35,850 nucleotides of DNA from a virus: IMG/VR virus record IMGVR_UViG_3300025646_000158, positions 1 through 35,850 of that record. One strand, 5' to 3'. This document shows, piece after piece, positions 1 to 6,858 of this stretch. Every line of letters begins with the position of its first letter. Position 1 is the first letter of the stretch. A model generated the notes under the pieces. That model worked only from the letters and a program-made list of their open reading frames with translations, searched no databases and was not told the origin of the DNA. Both the position numbers and the translations under genes were made by a program.

Positions 1-102
1 CAGACAGTCTCTGGATTCCTTTATACCAAAGAAAGCAGAGAGGTTCTTTTGTCTGTTGTTGGATTCTACTTTGGTGCAGCGGCAGCAGGAAATAAAACAT
101 GA
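1..102 (+). CDS. 3' end of a hydrophobic, possibly holin-like protein (partial)
   Basis: The frame is open from base 1 and encodes 33 residues ending in a hydrophobic, Gly/Ala-rich stretch (roughly LLSVVGFYFGAAAAGNKT) before TGA at 100-102. The stop overlaps the next start as ATGA, the coupling style used throughout this genome, so it is a real gene end and not noise. A membrane segment with an FYFG-type ending next to a spanin-like lipoprotein gene fits a small holin or another phage membrane protein. The 5' part lies outside the window, so the function is inference only. Confidence 0.6.
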   Translation, partial: QTVSGFLYTKESREVLLSVVGFYFGAAAAGNKT

Positions 103-602
103 AATCATTCAAACAATATCTCAGGGAAAATGAATCACAATTAATGCTCAGGAATGATGGTCATTATGATGTTCATGGACTAACTCCTGAACATCTATCT
201 TGGTTGGGTTCTCATCCAGAAGTATTGGCAGCAAAAGGTCCAGTAACATTAACTCTACCTGAACATTTACCACCATTGCCTGTTGGTATAATTGGTCCAT
301 CTCTTGGAGACAATCCTGTCGGGGAGGACCAAGTTCACTATGCCAATAGAGGGGGAGGTAGACCATATGAGTCAAGAATGGTTCATTATGGGGGACCAGA
401 TAAAACTACCAGAATGATAACTGCAATATCCAGACCACATGCCGAAACAGGAAAACCATTTCTTATTACAGCATTTGGTGGACCACTTGCACCAAAGGAA
501 GTAAATGACCCTTCCCACACAGAAGAAAGTAGAGCAGAATCTCAAAAATTCTGGAGTCAACATGCTTTAATTGCAAAAAGTGATAAGGAAAATCAACGAT
601 GA
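99..602 (+). CDS. Putative head-cargo protein with capsid-targeting-like N-terminus, function unknown
   Basis: 167 aa, starting in an ATGA overlap with the preceding gene and ending in an overlap with the following one (ATG at 599). The N-terminus MKSFKQYLRE resembles the capsid-targeting sequences of T4 internal proteins: a short amphipathic Lys/Phe/Tyr helix ending in L-x-E, the site type cut by the T4 prohead protease gp21 (here L8-R9-E10). The remaining about 155 residues are soluble, with a Pro/Gly-rich middle and a conserved-looking stretch around residues 120-160 (ITAFGGPLAPKEVNDP, then SQKFWSQHALIAK). I do not recognise this domain. If the N-terminus is a true targeting peptide the protein would be packaged in the head and possibly injected. 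That is inference from motif and from two neighbours with similar N-termini. Confidence 0.75.
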   Translation: MKSFKQYLRENESQLMLRNDGHYDVHGLTPEHLSWLGSHPEVLAAKGPVTLTLPEHLPPLPVGIIGPSLGDNPVGEDQVHYANRGGGRPYESRMVHYGGPDKTTRMITAISRPHAETGKPFLITAFGGPLAPKEVNDPSHTEESRAESQKFWSQHALIAKSDKENQR

Positions 603-1015
603 AAAAACTATTGACCTATACATTAATATTGATTGTATTTTTCCTTGCTTCGTGTAAGTCATTATTTCCCAACGATCCACCAATCACTAAAACAGTAATA
701 GACACAATTCAAGAACCAGTGGAAGTTTCTCTTCCTCTAGAAACTGAAGTGCTCGTTCCTGCTTTAACAAAAGTAAAGACTGTGAAAGAAACACCAGCAC
801 TCACCTCAAATCAAGAAGAAATCATTCTTCCCCCTAAAACAGAAGTAGTTCTGAAAGACCAGACACCAGTAGAATTGCTTAAAACTGAGTCTATAGTTCT
901 TCCAGTAGGAACAAAAGTAGAAACTCAAAAGACTAACTTGTATGCTGTTTTATTATATGCAGGATTAATATTATCTGGAATCTGGTTTTTCATAAATAAA
1001 AAAGAGGTAAAGTAA
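599..1015 (+). CDS. Lipoprotein with C-terminal membrane anchor, candidate unimolecular spanin
   Basis: 138 aa. The N-terminus is a lipoprotein signal: K2-K3, a hydrophobic core of residues 4-17, and lipobox L16-A17-S18-C19. Residues 114-132 form a single transmembrane segment followed by a Lys-rich tail (NKKEVK), so the C-terminus should sit in the cytoplasm. The roughly 95 residues between are Pro/Val/Thr-rich with repeated 'LPxxTEV'-like strands. A lipid-anchored N-terminus plus a C-terminal inner-membrane anchor in about 130 aa is the architecture of u-spanins such as T1 gp11, which link outer and inner membranes and fuse them at lysis. This implies a diderm host. The preceding hydrophobic gene may be its holin partner. 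Its last 41 bases (SGIWFFINKKEVK) are duplicated at 2398-2438. It could instead be an unrelated phage lipoprotein. Confidence 0.75.
   Translation: MKKLLTYTLILIVFFLASCKSLFPNDPPITKTVIDTIQEPVEVSLPLETEVLVPALTKVKTVKETPALTSNQEEIILPPKTEVVLKDQTPVELLKTESIVLPVGTKVETQKTNLYAVLLYAGLILSGIWFFINKKEVK
975..1015 (+). repeat. Direct repeat A, copy 1: 3' end of the spanin-like gene
   Basis: 41 bases covering the last codons of the lipoprotein gene, a CATAAATA box (991-998) and the GAGG ribosome-binding site of the next gene. A near-identical copy lies at 2398-2438, differing only by one missing C and one extra A. Confidence 0.9.
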
Positions 1016-2353
1016 ATGAAATACGAAATTAAAGAGTATTACAAGCAACAACTAATAGATCAGATGATTGAAGAAGGTCGTCTACGAGACATGGTAGGTT
1101 CTGCAATTGAAAAAGGAGCAGAGGTAGTAGGTAAATTTGTCCCACCCATTGCACTATCAGCTGCACTTATCGCTAGTCCACACCTTGCCACACAACCCCA
1201 AGGACGAACGAATGTTGGAAGATCACAAATTAAACAAGTAGAAAAAGAAGGAACACCAGCATCTACTACAACTTCTACTAAAATAACTCAAGGAAAACCA
1301 GGCACTCCTGGAACTGCCGATGACCCAGGAGTACCAGATCTGACTATTAAAATTCCTGATATTCCATCATTAAAAATTCCTTCTTTTAAGATTCCAGGAA
1401 CAGGTTCAAAAGGAAAAGCAGGAACCCCAGCGACTCCAGATACAGTACAAACTGGAACATTTGAAGGATCTTTTACAGGACAAAAAGATCCAAAAACAGG
1501 TGAAGCAAAAGTTAGAGATGGAAGTATTTTACCTGGAGCAGATACATTTCACGTTAAAACTAATGACCGTGGTATGATTGATATGATTCAAAAAAGATCA
1601 GTTCCTGGTTCTATAACACACAAAGCAGCGTCTGAAGCACTCAAGGGTACTGTTGTTCCAGGATCTCCAGCAACTCCTGGTACACCAGCAACTCCTCCAC
1701 TTGCCACTCCATCATTTGAATTGTTTGGTGGCATGAAAGGCAGAACAATTACTATTCAAGGAAGAGAAGCAAAAGCAGGCACTCCTGGAACACCTGGGAC
1801 TCCTAGTACCATGGAAATATCAACAACTACCACTCCTGGCACACCAGCAACTCCTGGTGTCAGGACCGCAGATCATACCAGAGGTATTCCTGATGCGTCT
1901 CTTCATCTGGTTCCAAATCGTTCAGAATATATCAAACCAGAAGAAATTGAACCAGTAGGAACCAAACGAAGAAGAGGATCAACAACTCAACCCCCACAAA
2001 CATCAAACGATGGATCTGTAAGAGTTCCTCCACAAACATCAAACGATGGATCTGTAAGAGTTCCTTCGCCAAGACCAACACCATCACCTACACCATCACC
2101 TACACCATCACCTACACCATCACCATCTCCTACACCAACACCAGAAGATGAAGGAGTCGAAGTGCAGTCGTCTAGGCTAGGTCGTGTTCCCGTAAATAGA
2201 AATCTACTGACTGGTAAAATAACAAGACCAGGAGGAAGAGGAGTAGGATCAAGAACAGTTCCTAGTGGATCATCTGCCGCGAGGCGTGGAAGTGCTCCTT
2301 CAATCATGGATGACTTTGACGTGGTGAATTGGTTTAAAGAAAGATTAAAATAG
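1016..2353 (+). CDS. Pro/Thr/Gly-rich low-complexity protein with capsid-targeting-like N-terminus
   Basis: 445 aa; GAGG lies 8 bases before the ATG, inside repeat A. The N-terminal about 20 residues (KEYYKQQLIDQMIEEG) form an amphipathic helix with an I-x-E site (I18-E19-E20), similar to the next gene's start. Residues about 26-50 are hydrophobic (GAEVVGKFVPPIALSAALIA). Most of the rest is disordered: repeated PGTPGTPATP-like segments, paired 'KIPxxPSLKIPSFKIP' units, two copies of a 12-residue PPQTSNDGSVRV repeat and a (TPSP)n run, then a compact end (MDDFDVVNWFKERLK). I infer a head-packaged or membrane-interacting virion protein; the long Pro/Thr spacer suggests a flexible tether. No enzyme motif is visible. 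The gene is flanked by repeats A and B. Confidence 0.8.
   Translation: MKYEIKEYYKQQLIDQMIEEGRLRDMVGSAIEKGAEVVGKFVPPIALSAALIASPHLATQPQGRTNVGRSQIKQVEKEGTPASTTTSTKITQGKPGTPGTADDPGVPDLTIKIPDIPSLKIPSFKIPGTGSKGKAGTPATPDTVQTGTFEGSFTGQKDPKTGEAKVRDGSILPGADTFHVKTNDRGMIDMIQKRSVPGSITHKAASEALKGTVVPGSPATPGTPATPPLATPSFELFGGMKGRTITIQGREAKAGTPGTPGTPSTMEISTTTTPGTPATPGVRTADHTRGIPDASLHLVPNRSEYIKPEEIEPVGTKRRRGSTTQPPQTSNDGSVRVPPQTSNDGSVRVPSPRPTPSPTPSPTPSPTPSPSPTPTPEDEGVEVQSSRLGRVPVNRNLLTGKITRPGGRGVGSRTVPSGSSAARRGSAPSIMDDFDVVNWFKERLK
1994..2065 (+). repeat. 36-bp tandem repeat, two copies, in coding sequence
   Basis: Two perfect 36-base units (1994-2029, 2030-2065) encode the 12-residue repeat PPQTSNDGSVRV in the low-complexity protein. 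Confidence 0.9.
2081..2122 (+). repeat. 12-bp tandem repeat encoding (TPSP)n
   Basis: About 3.5 copies of the unit ccatcacctaca, coding for alternating Thr-Pro/Ser-Pro. It is a simple-sequence tract likely to vary in length by slippage. Confidence 0.85.
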
Positions 2354-2393
2354 TTAAACAGGAAATATAGTCTTATATAGCGCCGTACACAAA
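2354..2393 (-). repeat. Repeat B, copy 1: displaced 3' end of the ruvC-like gene
   Basis: 40 bases matching 3163-3202 at 39 of 40 positions. Read on the minus strand it encodes CTALYKTIFPV-stop, the same C-terminus (CKALYKTIFPV-stop) as the convergent RuvC-like gene. It is a remnant of that gene's 3' end placed between two plus-strand genes. Confidence 0.9.
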
Positions 2394-2397
2394 CTGG

Positions 2398-2438
2398 CTG
2401 GAATCTGGTTTTTATAAATAAAAAAAGAGGTAAAGTAA
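2398..2438 (+). repeat. Repeat A, copy 2: displaced 3' end of the spanin-like gene
   Basis: 41 bases duplicating 975-1015. Loss of one C turns the CATAAATA box of copy 1 into a perfect TATAAATA late-promoter box here, so the remnant now acts as the leader of the next gene. Confidence 0.9.
2413..2420 (+). promoter_or_regulatory. T4-type late promoter (TATAAATA)
   Basis: An exact TATAAATA box 32 bases upstream of the ATG at 2453. It is followed by a strong AAGGAG ribosome-binding site (2441-2446), six bases from the start codon. It should drive the 237-aa gene late in infection. Confidence 0.75.
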
Positions 2439-2452
2439 TAAAGGAGTCAATT

Positions 2453-3166
2453 ATGAATTACAAAGAATATTTCAAAGAACAATTAGTTGAAGCAATTATG
2501 AAAGATGCATTACCGTTAAACGAATTAAATGTCATGGGTGCATTTAGACAAGGACGGGAATCTGGCGGCATTTTGGGTGGATTGAAAAGTGCATCTTCAG
2601 CATTTGCATCCAATGTAAAATCTAGAGGAGTGGCAGGAGCATTATTACCAAGTGCCGCAATCCGAAGTACTGCCGAAAAAGTAGGCGAAGTAATACAAAG
2701 AGGAGATACGTTAAGCAATGCTGGTAGATCTGGTTTTGTTGATCGTGGTAGATTGGATCAATTTAATAGGCCTGTAGCTAGTAAAAATCCTCTAGAACCA
2801 CAATCTAGACATAAAGGATTTGTAACCCCAACAGGCATTGAACAACGCGGTGCAAATATCAGTGCTACCGATAGGAAACGCGATGAAAATATTAGAGATA
2901 CTGATAAACAAGCAAATGCTTGGTTGCAAACAAAAGGTAGTCAAATACGCAGCGCGGGATTTGGTGCTTTTGATAGATTATCTAAAATAGCAAGTTCTAA
3001 GGGAATAGATCCCAGTGTGGTGGAATCTGGAATACAAACTGGACGAAAAGCACATTACGCTACTAATACATTAAGTACTCCTATGGGCCTTCGACGCGGG
3101 GAACGGACTCCTATGGGGGGAACTGCTGTAAGAATGATGAGAGCAGACAGACAGCAGAATGGTTAA
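2453..3166 (+). CDS. Putative head-cargo protein in the second cassette, function unknown
   Basis: 237 aa, with AAGGAG six bases before the ATG and a TATAAATA late promoter upstream. The first residues (MNYKEYFKEQLVEAIM) align with the previous gene's KEYYKQQLIDQMI, while the bodies share nothing obvious. This N-terminus contains an L-x-E site (L11-V12-E13), as cut by T4-type prohead proteases. The rest is basic, Gly/Ser/Arg-rich and mostly soluble, with no catalytic motif I recognise. I infer a late protein targeted to the prohead and possibly DNA-binding. Its stop codon (3164-3166) overlaps the stop of the convergent RuvC-like gene, and the shared bases belong to repeat B. Confidence 0.8.
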   Translation: MNYKEYFKEQLVEAIMKDALPLNELNVMGAFRQGRESGGILGGLKSASSAFASNVKSRGVAGALLPSAAIRSTAEKVGEVIQRGDTLSNAGRSGFVDRGRLDQFNRPVASKNPLEPQSRHKGFVTPTGIEQRGANISATDRKRDENIRDTDKQANAWLQTKGSQIRSAGFGAFDRLSKIASSKGIDPSVVESGIQTGRKAHYATNTLSTPMGLRRGERTPMGGTAVRMMRADRQQNG

Positions 3167-3202
3167 ACAGGAAATATAGTCTTATATAGCGCCTTACACA
3201 AA
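3163..3202 (-). repeat. Repeat B, copy 2: native 3' end of the ruvC-like gene
   Basis: This is the functional 3' end of the minus-strand RuvC-like gene (encoding KALYKTIFPV-stop); the other copy is at 2354-2393. One mismatch in 40 bases suggests a fairly recent duplication or ongoing homogenisation. Confidence 0.9.
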
Positions 3203-3717
3203 TAGTAAGCATCCACTATATCGGTCACTGGACTCCCAACGTGCGTTTTGTTGGGAGTTATTTCTTGGTGAAGATCAATTCCAGTCTCTTCGTGAAATGC
3301 CTTAACCATTGTTTCCTTGTCGGCATTTCCTTTTCCAGTTGCCAGTTTCTTTGATTTGCTGGGTTCTATGATCTCAACGGGAATGCTCTGTTGGTATAGT
3401 TTATACTTCAGGACTCCAGTATTCTCGGCAATATTAAATACTCTTCCTGTCGCATTGTAGGCATATCCCTCAAGTCCAACTTGATCACATCCAATACAAA
3501 TACGCATTACCCATTCGGATATAGAATCATACCTTTCTGAGTCCTGTGAATAGGGTTCAAATAGTTCCCCATGCACATTCTTCAGAAAGGTCTGACCGTA
3601 CTTCTTTACGTCTGTGAGAAAGTAGCAATTACAATTAGCGAACTTCAACTCTCTCTTTGTATCATATACACAGATTGCTGGACCATTTAAAGAGTAATCA
3701 ATTCCTGCTAGGATCAT
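3163..3717 (-). CDS. RuvC-like Holliday-junction/branch nuclease
   Basis: 184 aa from the ATG at 3717; an upstream extension would add about 27 residues that overlap the neighbouring gene and do not look coding. It shows the RNase-H-fold resolvase pattern: a first-strand Asp in AGIDYSLNGPAICVYD (D7), a Glu in GLEGYAYNATGRV (E83) and a closing Asp pair in SPVTDIVDAYYL (D166, D169), the usual metal-binding acidic residues of RuvC. In T4-like phages such an enzyme would resolve branched DNA before packaging, a role T4 itself gives to the unrelated gp49. It is the last gene of the late minus-strand unit and converges with the plus-strand cassette. A CATAAATA box lies five bases before the ATG and no ribosome-binding site is visible, so the message may be leaderless. 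Confidence 0.85.
   Translation of the reverse strand: MILAGIDYSLNGPAICVYDTKRELKFANCNCYFLTDVKKYGQTFLKNVHGELFEPYSQDSERYDSISEWVMRICIGCDQVGLEGYAYNATGRVFNIAENTGVLKYKLYQQSIPVEIIEPSKSKKLATGKGNADKETMVKAFHEETGIDLHQEITPNKTHVGSPVTDIVDAYYLCKALYKTIFPV
3232..3258 (+). terminator. Possible terminator for the plus-strand operon, inside the antisense ruvC-like gene
   Basis: A perfect 9-bp inverted repeat (ACTCCCAAC / GTTGGGAGT) with a 9-base loop, followed on the plus strand by TATTTCTT. It lies about 65 bases past the last plus-strand stop. On the minus strand there is no following T-run. The tail is only moderately T-rich, so efficiency is uncertain. Confidence 0.4.
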
Positions 3718-3722
3718 ACATG

Positions 3723-3730
3723 TATTTATG
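3723..3730 (-). promoter_or_regulatory. Late-type promoter box (CATAAATA)
   Basis: A one-base variant of TATAAATA with five bases between the box and the ATG at 3717. By T4 late-promoter geometry the transcript would start on that ATG. Confidence 0.45.
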
Positions 3731-3739
3731 ATTCTAACA

Positions 3740-5812
3740 TTATTCCCAGTTGTTAAGTATAAAAGATAAATCCATCGAATCGGTGGTTCCATCTCCATTA
3801 AGGTCGGTTCCCCCAGCCTTACCCCAATTTCCCATTATTTTTGACATCCCTGAAGCATCAAACTTTAGTTCAAATCCAGGAATTCTATCGTAATGTGATT
3901 TTGCTTCAGTTCCTAACCACTTAGTTAGCATACCCAACCTTGCTTGATTGAGTCCATGTCTTGACGGCGAAACCGTATCGTCCCATCCAAGGTGCTGTAT
4001 ACGCTCCTCGTCAGGACACTCACCAAACCTAGTGCTGTAGTCGGATACGGATGTTCCGCTTCCAAGAAGAATCTCACTCAACCATCCCCATGTCTCTCCA
4101 CTCACATAGCGCACATCTCCTGTCGTGTCACGGAGACGCTTGAGAGCGGCATATGGCATCAGGAACGCTCCCGCTGCAATCATGGAGTATATGTCGTTGT
4201 AGAATGACATATCGTCCCAACGAAGGTTCTCGGGTAGCAATACTTTTCCATTCCTGCTGTAGTAATATCTGCCTATGTCGGAGCGATCCTCGTCCACAGT
4301 TCCATTTCTTGCTGCGAAGAGTTCGATGGTCGATGACGCATCAGGTGTTCCGTTGATCCAAGGTCTGTCAAGGATCAAGAAGTCGATGGGATACGATCCA
4401 TTCTTTCCAACGGTGAGAACCTTGTAGTGGGTTGATCCCGCTCCTGCTCCTCCCGTAATCTTAAGATATGCTCCGTAGTAGTTCTCTCTTTTCGTGTGAT
4501 GGTTTGCTGTTGGAATCCAAAACTTGCTCACATTCAACTTGGCGAACTTACCTGTCATTGGAACATAGTCGAACAGGTTTACGCTCTCCACAGTTTCAGC
4601 GGAAGTTACGGTGTACTCTGATTCGGGTTTCCATGTCTGTCGAATGTAGTATCCGAAGTCGGGTTCGTCTGTCACCTGACGGCAAACAAAGTCATCACAG
4701 AACATCAAGTACCCAATGTCTTTATCTGAAAGGTTTGAAACTGCGGTTCCTGTGTGGTGGTTGCGAATGCTAGCATATAGGCTCTTCATTGGTTCGTTAT
4801 TTAACCACCAACCAGCAAGAAGAACCCACGGTTTGATTTCCGCACAACGATGCCCTGCTCCAGATGAGGTATCAATCAGAGATAAAGCACAACCCCATGC
4901 ATCTATTGAATATTGAATCAGTCGATTTCTTGCAAGATCACGCTGCTCTCTGGTATTGCGAGTATTTGTGGCATCTCGTAAAAGAACTGCAAGATATCTT
5001 GAAGCACCATTTCCATAGTATGTTACTGTTGATGTATTAACATTTGGTGCTGTTGAAATTCCATATTGTCCAGCCGAACTTTGGTTGGAAACCACTTCTC
5101 CTTCGTGATATGTTGGAGATGAGAAGTAGTGGTGTGATTCATATGGAATATTTGAGTTGTGTTCCAGATCTGTTTCATCTGTTCTCACGGAAGACAAAGG
5201 AATCGGGTCTGGTCGAGTTGAACCCATCCACTGGAAAGGAGGTCTAAAACAAGGCTCAGATGGGGCTTCAGCAAGCACGGTAAGAACACCGATCCGCTTG
5301 ATTCCTGTTCTCCATCTTCCAATTGAGTTGGGAATGAAGTCGTTTATTGCTTCTCCTTCACTTGGTTCATGCCACATAGATGCTGCGGTGACAATGACAT
5401 CACCCGCAACGAGTGGAGTAGGCAGAACGAGTGCCTGATCATTGTCGTAGTCAGCATCCACCTTTTGTTGTGTTCCAGTATTGTTTCCTGGATAACAGAC
5501 ACGACCATCAAGAAAGTATTTCTGTGAACCCAAGGTTGCAATCTGCTCGTAAGGTCTTGGATCGTTTGGATCGTGATATCTCGACGGCAAGGGATTCTTT
5601 GCCGATCCGTTGATCCATACATCTACAGGTGCAGGGAATCGGGAATTGGTGTGTGTGGTTGTCTTTCTCTCCCGTGCAGGGGAAACTGCGGTAAGAACCG
5701 CACCTTCCTGAACAACTACCCAAGGACTGCCATCCACAAATGTTCCTGAAGAAACCACACCTTCGATGTCCCACTCAAAAAGTGAATCGCCGTAATCTAG
5801 AGTTATCTTCAT
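3740..5812 (-). CDS. Large dockerin-ended virion or surface-acting protein, function unknown
   Basis: 690 aa, starting in an ATGA overlap with the protease gene, with AAAGGA as ribosome-binding site. The N-terminal about 250 residues look beta-rich; the centre (about 265-370) is helical with conserved-looking Trp/His/Cys (AWGCALSLIDTSSGAGHRC, then KPWVLLAGWWL), followed by another mixed region. The C-terminus (about 650-690) is a dockerin-like calcium-binding unit: a degenerate first repeat ending in MGNWG, then DLNGDGTTDSMDLSFILNNW with the D-x-N-x-D-G loop. I do not recognise the main body; a glycan lyase or surface-adhesion protein is a guess. It appears more GC-rich than the flanking fibre genes and may be host-derived. 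Sharing a dockerin with the next gene suggests the two act together or bind the same calcium-dependent partner. Confidence 0.8.
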   Translation of the reverse strand: MKITLDYGDSLFEWDIEGVVSSGTFVDGSPWVVVQEGAVLTAVSPARERKTTTHTNSRFPAPVDVWINGSAKNPLPSRYHDPNDPRPYEQIATLGSQKYFLDGRVCYPGNNTGTQQKVDADYDNDQALVLPTPLVAGDVIVTAASMWHEPSEGEAINDFIPNSIGRWRTGIKRIGVLTVLAEAPSEPCFRPPFQWMGSTRPDPIPLSSVRTDETDLEHNSNIPYESHHYFSSPTYHEGEVVSNQSSAGQYGISTAPNVNTSTVTYYGNGASRYLAVLLRDATNTRNTREQRDLARNRLIQYSIDAWGCALSLIDTSSGAGHRCAEIKPWVLLAGWWLNNEPMKSLYASIRNHHTGTAVSNLSDKDIGYLMFCDDFVCRQVTDEPDFGYYIRQTWKPESEYTVTSAETVESVNLFDYVPMTGKFAKLNVSKFWIPTANHHTKRENYYGAYLKITGGAGAGSTHYKVLTVGKNGSYPIDFLILDRPWINGTPDASSTIELFAARNGTVDEDRSDIGRYYYSRNGKVLLPENLRWDDMSFYNDIYSMIAAGAFLMPYAALKRLRDTTGDVRYVSGETWGWLSEILLGSGTSVSDYSTRFGECPDEERIQHLGWDDTVSPSRHGLNQARLGMLTKWLGTEAKSHYDRIPGFELKFDASGMSKIMGNWGKAGGTDLNGDGTTDSMDLSFILNNWE

Positions 5813-6858
5813 GCTCGTCCTTTCGTGTTGTTGGGATCAATCGGATCCACCGTAGTGGTGTTGAACACAGCATTGGGAGAGAGATCGTAACTTCCCCATT
5901 GTGCTAGTAGTTCTGCCATGTCTGCGGCATCAACCTTTCCATCTCCGTTGAAATCACCAATCTCTGGATTCACTCCCCACGATGCCATGAAGATCGCCAG
6001 ATCCTCTCCGTCCACTACACCGTCTTGATTGAGATCCTGCGGAATGGCTGTCATCTTGTCGTAGGAAACGCTGTATCCGTGTGGAGCCAACTTCTCGTTG
6101 ATATTGTCGATTGTCTCTTGAGGGAATGAAGACCCACCGAACATGAGTCCAAGAAGCAAGGTTTCTCCCTTGTCATTCACCACGAAAGCGGGTGAACCCG
6201 AATCGCCAACGAACACCGCAGGATCTCCCGTGGTAGCATATGCTCCATCGTTCACTCCATCTAGACTGGGGTCGCTGTTCCAACCGATGAATTTCCCATC
6301 AACGAATCTTGCCTGTTTGAAGAGCCTCTTGTAAATCTTGCCATTGGAGTCCTGAACCCAGATTGGAGTTCCACGGGGAATGTAGGCGGCATCCGCGATC
6401 TTGTTGTAGATGTAGAACTCACCCTCTGGAACAGGCTGATCGAACTCAAGAAGTGTCTGATCCCCACCGATGCTCAAGGTCACACCAACAACCTTGACTG
6501 TATGGCGAAGTCCTGACTTGCCAAGAAGAACGATACCACCCGTATTGTCATTTGGATCGGGTCTTGGACCACGGAAGTGCTGACAAACAATCATGTGCTT
6601 TGGAGAAACCAAAACACCACCGTAGGTGCAACAATTCCAGAAGTTTACATTCTCACGGTCAAATTCAAGACCATAAGCAGATCCAGCCAGAGTACAGAAA
6701 TGTCGATTTCTTGCCCGACATCCTGAGAAGTCAGCAATCCCATATGCTTGGCAATCTGGATTATAACCAATAGGTGCTGCTGTTTGAGTTGTCGATGCTA
6801 CTCGGTTGTATTTGTATAGATCGTGAACCTGTGAATTATAGTATTTCAGTATTGCCAT
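5809..6858 (-). CDS. Trypsin-like serine protease with C-terminal dockerin repeats
   Basis: 349 aa. The N-terminal about 270 residues carry a chymotrypsin-fold pattern: GGVLVSPKHMIVCQHF (catalytic His94 in place of the usual AAHC), GGDQTLLEFD (Asp133) and VGDSGSPAFV (Ser220 in GDSGSP). All three triad residues are therefore in order. Residues 275-322 hold two EF-hand-like dockerin repeats (DLNQDGVVDGEDLAIFMASWG and DFNGDGKVDAADMAELLAQWG), each with a D-x-N-x-D-G loop and ending in WG. No signal peptide is visible, so it is probably delivered as a virion component or released at lysis. It could process virion proteins or degrade host surface proteins. It starts within the 3' end of speD, with AGAGGA as ribosome-binding site, and overlaps the 690-aa gene by ATGA. 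Dockerins of this style are common in planctomycete proteins. Confidence 0.85.
   Translation of the reverse strand: MAILKYYNSQVHDLYKYNRVASTTQTAAPIGYNPDCQAYGIADFSGCRARNRHFCTLAGSAYGLEFDRENVNFWNCCTYGGVLVSPKHMIVCQHFRGPRPDPNDNTGGIVLLGKSGLRHTVKVVGVTLSIGGDQTLLEFDQPVPEGEFYIYNKIADAAYIPRGTPIWVQDSNGKIYKRLFKQARFVDGKFIGWNSDPSLDGVNDGAYATTGDPAVFVGDSGSPAFVVNDKGETLLLGLMFGGSSFPQETIDNINEKLAPHGYSVSYDKMTAIPQDLNQDGVVDGEDLAIFMASWGVNPEIGDFNGDGKVDAADMAELLAQWGSYDLSPNAVFNTTTVDPIDPNNTKGRA

Noticed and set aside
1987-2307. 106-aa Gly/Val/Asp-rich minus-strand ORF
   Set aside because: It is the antisense of the Pro/Thr repeat region of the 445-aa gene, with no start signals.
3718-3798. 27-residue N-terminal extension of the RuvC-like protein
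   Set aside because: It overlaps the end of the 690-aa gene, and the conserved first strand (ILAGIDYS) starts right at the internal ATG.
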